Shown piece after piece: positions 57,050 to 64,000 of a DNA stretch of 64,000 nt. Every line of letters begins with the position of its first letter. Positions within the stretch are counted from its first letter, which is position 1. The DNA comes from Ipomoea triloba (taxonomy: Eukaryota; Streptophyta; Magnoliopsida; Solanales; Convolvulaceae): the NCBI RefSeq assembly GCF_003576645.1, contig NC_044922.1:15242072-15306071 (forward strand), written 5' to 3'. Both the position numbers and the translations under genes were made by a program. The notes beneath the pieces were generated by a model. It ran no database searches and was not told the DNA's origin. It saw only the letters and a program-made list of their open reading frames with translations.

Positions 57050-57878
57050 TTCCCACTCTCCAAATGGTAATCGTTGATCTGTTTCGTTTGAAAGTCAAAT
57101 ATAGTTGGTATGCCAATAATTTCTTCTAGTTTCAATAAACTCTTCCGATGTGACTAGATGTAGATGTTGATATTGCTAGGGCACCTTACATTTGCTCCGT
57201 ATATTGAATTTGTATGCATGTATGCCAAGCCGTCAACAAATTCCTACTGACACTCTTGCAATGAGTATTTTATTTGAAATACCAAACAATCAAGACAAAT
57301 GTGCCACCTCTGTTTACAGCCATATACCTACTTCCTTTTGCGTTGTGACCGAGGATTAGTCGGGTGGACCTGGACCGTTAAACGGACAGAGAAAGACCCG
57401 GACACCTCAAAGAAATCGAAAAAAAAAATGACAAAAGTCCAAAATTGTTCTTCTAGCGCTTGCGCTTCCATGGCAAATCAAATTTTCTTTGCATGTTGAC
57501 CATGCTACATGAACCCCCCCACGTACACATCCCATGCAGCATGATAATTCCACATACTCATGAAACTCTCACATATACAGCTTCAAGTTTGAAAAAAAAA
57601 AAATTCAAAGGCTTGCTCTATATATTGTCGTACATCTATCACAATCTCACAAATTCATAGCTACAAATTCATTGCGGTTTTTTTGTTTGGTCGCTTTCTA
57701 AGTGATACTCTATCTAGTTACATTCGATGCATTTATTGTTCGTGATAGAAATTTATGGCTTCCTACTTGATTTTGCCTCGAAAGTGGTGTTTTTGGCACC
57801 TGTTCATCAAAAGGGGGAGAACGTTCTACTCAGGGGGAGCACAATTAATTTTGATCAACATATGCCAAAGGGGGAGTT
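57050..57878 (+). promoter_or_regulatory. Copia 3' internal region with three polypurine tracts
   Basis: The non-coding end of the internal domain contains AAAAGGGGGAGAACG (about 57810), CAGGGGGAGCAC (about 57831) and AAAGGGGGAG (57867-57876); the last lies directly before the 3' LTR and would prime plus-strand synthesis. Repeated purine tracts of this type are a described hallmark of Sirevirus elements. From 57429 the segment is duplicated at 49068. Confidence 0.8.
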
Positions 57879-58812
57879 TGTGATACTGTAAATAGCATGT
57901 TGGCTAAATGTTGATAAATTAATTATGAGTCCAGTACATGAATTACATGAAGATTAGGCTTTTTGGACCTACACGTATGAGGTCTTTTTGGACCTACACG
58001 TATGAGGTATATGAGAAGAGCTTAATGCATGCAAATAAATGTAATGCATGGACCTACACATATGAAGTATATGCGATGAGTTTAATACATGCAAATAAAT
58101 GTAATGCATGTAAATGAAGCTTAGTCTACTGCACTGCATAAATTAAAAGGATGGGATGACATATTGGTTGAGATCAGATGACATATTCAAAGCCACATGT
58201 TCATACATTCAATTTCAGTACGTGGAAGGTTGAAATGAGGCTACAAATGTGGAAGAAATCAAGTGGAGCTACAGCCACACGTCCATATAATTATGATCCT
58301 AAGTCTCAGGAGTTTTTTTCCTATAAATTGGCGTTGTGTAATAGCAATCAATTCGAAGTTTTCAGACACTATTGAAATAACATTCTACTTAGAAGAAAAC
58401 TTCAACAAGCTGAACGGAGGAAAATTCGAAGTGGCACGACTTCAACGATTAAGTTTGGAAAATCAGGTTCGTTACAATTTGTGTAATTTGTAGAATTATC
58501 CAAAATTGTAATTCGTTATTTTTCAGAAAGTTACTTACAAGATTAGTGGTTCAAATAGGTGTTAGTCCTAGTTTGTGTAATTCATTGAATCTTGTAAAGT
58601 GTAAAAACTTAGAGTTGCACTTGGCTGAAAAGTATTTTGGGCGTGGCCCCGCAGAATAGAAGGCAGTCTTCAACTGCGTTATCAAATATCTGTGCTTATA
58701 ATTATTTGTCTCTTATTCTGCTATACCTTCCAAATATTATTCTTGATCGAGATCGGTTTTTGTGATATTTAAATTCGGTAGTGAACGTACATCCGTGCAT
58801 TATAAACTAACA
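57879..58812 (+). mobile_element. 3' LTR of the Sirevirus-like Copia element (934 bp)
   Basis: Same start (TGTGATACTG) and end (ACTAACA) as the 5' LTR, and the same length. The sequence after it (GTTTA) does not match that before 49520 or 49068, so no target duplication is visible. Confidence 0.88.
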
Positions 58813-58859
58813 GTTTATAATTAAAGTTCCTCTTTGTAATTAGAATGGTTACTTACCCT

Positions 58860-59321
58860 GTAATTTTTTTCTACACCATAACTTAATGGTTAATTGTACC
58901 ATTCATTGAGCAGAGCGTGGAGGGCGGCAGTGTGGGATGCGGGGTCGCCGGCGTCAAGCAGTGCACAACGGCGGAATGGCTCTGAATCGTAATTGGCGGC
59001 GTCGTTCTTGAACTAGACGCCGTGGACCATCGCTGCAACTCTTGCAAGAAGGAAGAAGAACGACGAGTTGCAAGAAGGAAGAAGTAGAACGACGAAGAAG
59101 GGAGGAGAACGGAGAAGAAGGAAGAGCATGAAATGACCAATTTGCCCCCATTATTAAATAATTAAAAATGGTTTATATTTTTCCGGCGACGTTTGGCCGG
59201 TGATTTAATCGGATGGACCAAATGTGTTAAAATTTGCATAGTTAAGGTACTAAATTATTAGTTTTTAAAGTCGTGTATTGAAATTAACAAGACTCCAATA
59301 GTCATAGGACCAAAAGTGTAA

Positions 59322-59340
<19 letters not shown>
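58860..59340. mobile_element. Half of a foldback element related to the one at 25011-26058
   Basis: The right arm (59150-59330) has the same order as the right arm at 25900-26056: TTTTTCCGGC, TTTGGCCGGT, GGACCAAA, a TGCATAGT block, TTTTAAAGTCGTG, AATTAACA and AATAGTCATAGGACCAAAA, then (TA)n. It also has a GC-rich interior (58915-59140) that shows no clear similarity to the captured exon at 25334. No left arm exists; the left side runs into the Copia 3' LTR. Confidence 0.65.
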
Positions 59341-59390
<50 letters not shown>

Positions 59391-59392
59391 TT
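59326..59392. repeat. (TA)n(CA)n microsatellite
   Basis: About 25 TA repeats followed by seven CA repeats at the outer edge of the foldback half-element. Confidence 0.95.
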
Positions 59393-60490
59393 TATGGTCT
59401 CAGCAAAACTAATTGTTTTCTAAAAATGAAAAAAAAAAAAACTCGAAAGGAAATTATAATAATAATTACCAAAAAAAAAAGAAAGAACTAGGCTATGTTT
59501 GGCAAACCGAGCTGAAAAGGTAACTGAAAGCTGAAAAGTAGCTGAAAGCTTAAAAGCTATAAGCTCGAAGCTGAAATCTGAAAAGCTGTTATGCTTAAAA
59601 GTGTTTGGTAAATTAGCTTTTTGATAAGCTGATAAATGTAAAAAGACTAAAAAAGATATCTTCATAAAATTTAAATATTTTTGTTTACATATTAAAATAT
59701 AAAATAATGAAATCAATATATTTTAATAAAATATAAAGTAAGAACATATATTTGAAAATATATAAAGTAAAACAAAATGTTTATAATTCATAAAATTAGT
59801 TCATACAAAAACGCTACTGTTCAAACACAAATGTCAAATTAAAATTACAACGAAACATATTGAAGAGAAAAATGCCAAAAGAGTTTTAATTGGGGGGAGT
59901 AAGGGATGTCATTTATTTAAAATAATAAGAATAAAGATGAAAAAAAGTTAAGAAGCTACTAGCTTATTTTTGAAAAGCTACTTAAAGTAACTTATCAAAA
60001 TAAGCTTTTATTTTAAGCTACTAGCTTATTTTGAGAACATTACCAAACAAAGCTTATAGCTTATTAATAGCTTAAAATAAGTTATAAATTGTTAAATAAG
60101 CTCGGGCAAATAGAGACCTTGTGAGTGTGTCCGGTTTGATGTCACAGAAATGAATACGTTTTCCTTCCAGGCTTTGCCTCTTCTCCACGTGGAAAAGGAT
60201 TTAAGATATTACTTCTATTTTTGGCTGAAACTTCTTTTTTTTTTATTAAAAGAAAAACAGATTTACTTTAAAAAAAAAAAACATTTATCCTGAAATACTG
60301 ATTAAAAAAAAATGCCGACATTTGTGAACAAAAAAACCCTTCTGAAATATTGCATATTATCAAATAATAATACTGATATTTTAAATTTTATTTTTTAAAA
60401 TAATAAGACAAACAATATTAATATTTCAAATTAGAAATTAACATAAAATCTTTATAGCACAAAGTTAACATGTAGGAGAGAAAATATTCG
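59393..60490. repeat. Non-tandem flank and head of the higher-order repeat family (locus III), split by a hAT MITE
   Basis: Begins with TTTATGGTCTCAGCAAAACT (also at 39357 and 61370-61425). After the hAT insertion it continues with GTGTGTCCGGTTT, a TCTATTTTTGGCTGAAA block, TATCAAATAATAATACTG and AATATTAATATTTCAAA, ending in one degenerate submonomer. The same order exists at 61368-63000, so the two are paralogous copies. Confidence 0.7.
59490..60119. mobile_element. hAT-like MITE with TGTTTGGCAAA end
   Basis: The left end reads AGGCTATGTTTGGCAAACCG and the right end, reverse complemented, AGGTCTCTATTTGCCCGAGC. The interior is filled with AGCTGAAAAG / AAGCTTATTA-type inverted phrases. Comparison with the uninterrupted paralogue near 61500 shows that this block is an insertion. 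The exact duplication is obscured. Confidence 0.65.
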
Positions 60491-60659
60491 ACGTTAAATC
60501 TAAGAGGGGAAGAAACCATTTTTCTTTGGGTCACACTTGTGTGAGATCCGTGTGAGACGGTCTCGCACAAGTTTTTGCCTTTTTCTTTTAGTAGTATTTG
60601 AACATGGATAATTTAAAAAAAAATAAAGGAAATCTAATAAAAAATTATTTTCAATTTTC

Positions 60660-60985
60660 ATAACCGAAAAAATAAAATTAAATAATTGTTGAATCGTGAA
60701 CCGGAACTTAACCACAATCATATATAGTAAAAATGATCAAACACTTATTTTGATAAATCGGTACGGTTCGGTTCCAATTTCGATTTTGAACCGCCAATCA
60801 AAACTTATTTATTTATTTATTTTTATAATTTTATTTCTAAATTAAAAATAGTCTAAATTCAACAATTATTTTATTTCATTTTTTCAGTTCTGAATCGTAA
60901 CCGTAACCGTCTATACTATTTAAGTTCAATTGCTACAGTGTTTGATTAAGTTCGTATCGAACTGTGATCTTCCATACATATTAGT
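60660..60985. mobile_element. Degenerate GGTTCGG-rich hAT MITE remnant
   Basis: GGTACGGTTCGGTTCCAATT and TTTTGAACCG on one side, and GAATCGTAACCGTAACCGTC on the other, around an AT-rich centre. The composition matches the clean element at 12097-12608, but the ends are too decayed to fix. Confidence 0.45.
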
Positions 60986-61521
60986 GATAATTGGTTAGAG
61001 AATAAAAATAAATGAAATGGTTATTTTTAAGGGCAAAAATGTCAATTTAATATTACAAGGGAGAAAACTGTCACTTTTAAAATAACTGAGTGAGAAAAAC
61101 CTTCACTTTAATAACACATGGAGGAAAAGTGCTATAAGCACATAACATAGGGGAAAAGTGTCATTTTCCCTCTATTTTTTTAATCAGGTTTTTAATGAAT
61201 ATTATAATTTTAATATTTAATTTTCCTTAATGAAATTTAAATTGGTTGACGTTATGAAAATTATTATCCAAAAAATATTTTCCACAAAAATTATATTAAT
61301 TATTATTTCTGTATTAATGACATATGTTTCCACCGAAAGGACATTATAATAATTTGTAATTACTATATATGGTCTCAGCAATTTTTAATTGTGTATATAT
61401 GGTCTCAGCATTCAGCAAAACTGATTTTTATTTTCTAAAAATGGGAAAACCGAAAAGAAATTATTAAATTAAAAAAAAAAAAAAGAAAAAAAAAACAGAA
61501 GTTGGGTGTGTCCAGTTTTAC

Positions 61522-61853
61522 GGTCCACTATTAGTTTTTTTTATCAGAACATCCACATTTGGTCTTAGTATTATTGTGATGACCATTTTTTGTCCTCTAT
61601 CAACAAAACAATTTTAATGCTGTTAAATACAAAGGCATTTCGATCTTCAATTATAGATTTTTTCAAAAATAAAAATAAACATAAAAATATAGCGTTGCCA
61701 ACTTACTTTGTATAAAAATGATCGAAATATTTTTGTATTTAATGACATTTCAACGATTTTGTTCACGGATGATCAAAATTGGTCATATGTATGTCACAAT
61801 AATACTAGGACCAAATACGGATGCTCTGATAAAAATTGACTAAAAGTGGACTG
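61522..61853. mobile_element. Foldback MITE with TCCACT-ATTAG ends
   Basis: The left arm contains GGTCCACTATTAG, TTTTATCAGAACATCC and TTGGTCTTAGTATTATTGTG. The right arm is its reverse complement (CACAATAATACTAGGACCAA, GGATGCTCTGATAAAAA, CTAAAAGTGGAC). The central 150 bp also pair partly. Non-coding. Confidence 0.75.
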
Positions 61854-61925
61854 ACAAATCTAGGACAAAAAATGAAATTAACTCTGTTTTCTATTTTTGG
61901 CTAAAAGAAAAAGAATAGATTTAAT

Positions 61926-62800
<875 letters not shown>

Positions 62801-63278
62801 TGAATACTGATAAAAAATACCGCCATTTTGTGAATAAAAAAGCCCTTCTCAAAAATCAAATATTATCAAATAATAATACTGTATTTTAGATTTTTTTTTT
62901 TAAGAATAAGACAAATAATGTTTAATATTTAAAATAGGAATTAACACAAAATCTTGGATATCAAAAAGCTAATATGTAGAATGTAAAGTCAAGTGGCAGT
63001 GTGGCACAATACAATGAAGATAGACGAAAAATTTAAAATTATTGGAAAAAAAAATAGAGAAAGGGAAAACAATGGTGAAAGTTAAAGACAATAGCCATTT
63101 TGGGCAAGCCATTCTAAAAATAGAGAGTTTTTCTATGGCAAAAACGTTAACAAGATGATAATGAGGATGAGCAAGCCAACACGCCAAAAATAGCAAATGA
63201 ATTATAACGCACATCCATCTTAAGAAGTGATATCACACACAATGTATTAGTAATTGCAAATGGCTATTGAATGGGTGC

Positions 63279-63500
63279 ATGCATGCCACGCACCCACTCC
63301 ATTAATTGACCAAAATAATATTCATCCTTGTGGTCTAGTAGTATCCAGTTGCATTCCTATATGTAAGGTGATTGGTTTGAGTATGGGTGATGCATGCCAC
63401 ACACCACTCCATTAATTGACCACAAATAATATCCATCCTTGTGGTCTAGTAGTATCCAGTTGCATTCCCATATGGAAGGTGATTGGTTTGAGTATGGTGA
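63279..63500. repeat. 111-bp tandem duplication containing a SINE-like head
   Basis: Two diverged copies start GCATGCCAC at 63281 and 63392. Each contains CACTCCATTAATTGACCA, CCTTGTGGTCTAGTAGTATC and GGTGATTGGTTTGAGTATG. The middle part resembles the SINE head at 14263 with a decayed B box (GGTTTGAGTATG). Confidence 0.8.
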
Positions 63501-63569
63501 AAATAGGTTAGGCTGGAGCCGAACTTTAGAAATTTAGACCTGAGCCTGCTATGGAAAGCTAGGCAAATT

Positions 63570-64000
63570 ATACCGTGCACCACGTACGTAAACGACATCG
63601 TTTTGAGCATTGTAAACTAACCGTCCGTTTTTTTTGGAAATTACGTTTCCCGGTCAGGTGTCTATATTTATGTTAATATTCTGTGTATTCTAGGCAACCG
63701 TTCTGTGTATTCTAGGCAACCGTTTTGTGTATTCATGTTAGTAACACATGTTGTGATGTGTTTGTGCATTCGAATGTTTAGGAGGATGAATCTGTGTATT
63801 TTGTGTCAATATTCTGTGTATTCATGTTATTAACACATGTTGTGATGTGTTTGTGCATTCGAATGTTAGGAGGATGAATTCTGTGTATTTTGTGTCAATA
63901 TTCTGTGTATTCTGGGCAAACATTCTGTGTATTCTAGGCAAATGTTCTGTGTATTCTAGATAATAATTATGTGTATTATAGATAATGAATTCCTGGAGTC
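63570..64000. repeat. Array of TTCTGTGTATTC motifs, continuing past the window
   Basis: A GC-richer leader (63570-63660, with ACGTACGTAAACGACATCG) precedes at least twelve copies of TTCTGTGTATTCTAGGCAA-type units with a spacing of about 20-22 bp. Inside it, a unit of about 110 bp (ATGTTAGTAACACATGTTGT ... AGGAGGATGAAT) is itself duplicated. It is cut by the window end. The layout resembles the motif-array elements at 40330 and 61941. Confidence 0.75.

Overview
This 64 kb window is nuclear DNA from a flowering plant. Two conserved plant genes have spliced exon structures, one of them an ARF10/16-type gene with a miR160 site. The rest is AT-rich DNA full of nested plant transposable elements: a Sirevirus-type Copia element, Gypsy, L1-type LINEs, SINEs, CACTA, hAT, PIF/Harbinger, Helitron and many foldback MITEs. 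A eudicot is very likely. An asterid such as a Convolvulaceae is my guess and is not demonstrated. Two runs of N (6130-6249 and 39450-40244) are assembly gaps flanked by homopolymer or (TA)n.

Host genes. (1) 720-5610 (+) holds the last 13 visible exons of a SAPS-domain (SIT4-associated / PP6 regulatory subunit) gene; its 5' end lies left of the window. (2) 28190-30851 (-) is a complete three-exon auxin response factor of the ARF10/16 clade (659 aa), with an intron in its 5' leader, a TATA box near 31850 and a miR160 site at 28895-28915. The PP6-SAPS holoenzyme is known to act on PIN auxin transporters and the ARF acts in auxin transcription, but nothing here shows the two genes are functionally linked.

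Layout. 6.4-15 kb: foldback MITEs, a UBL5 retro-fragment, a clean hAT MITE with an 8-bp target duplication, a LINE RNase H relic, a SINE and a Helitron 3' end. 15.5-20.2 kb: a foldback element split by a 3.2 kb CACTA element that carries intron-containing gene-like sequence. 20.2-24.7 kb: a GCACCTTAAG motif array, a LINE ORF1/endonuclease relic and a 1.37 kb PIF/Harbinger element. 25-26.1 kb: a (TA)n-flanked foldback element carrying a captured membrane-protein exon. 32-37 kb: tandem duplications and small MITEs. 37.7-45 kb: a five-subunit higher-order repeat, (TA)n-flanked elements and a LINE ORF1 relic. 46-49 kb: degenerate retroelement sequence, a 90-bp minisatellite and a Gypsy gag/protease relic. 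49.1-58.8 kb: a young Sirevirus-like Copia element with an extra ORF. 58.8-63.1 kb: more foldback and higher-order-repeat copies. 63.2-64 kb: tandem arrays running off the edge.

The signals least explained by standard annotation are: (a) at least five unrelated-looking foldback or inverted-repeat elements each bounded on both sides by (TA)n; (b) a dispersed satellite organised as A-B-C-D-E units; (c) several elements whose interiors are arrays of a short element-specific motif; (d) the captured exon in the 25 kb foldback element; and (e) the duplicated 3' internal segment upstream of the Copia 5' LTR. All element calls come from reading termini and motifs by eye; none was checked against a database.
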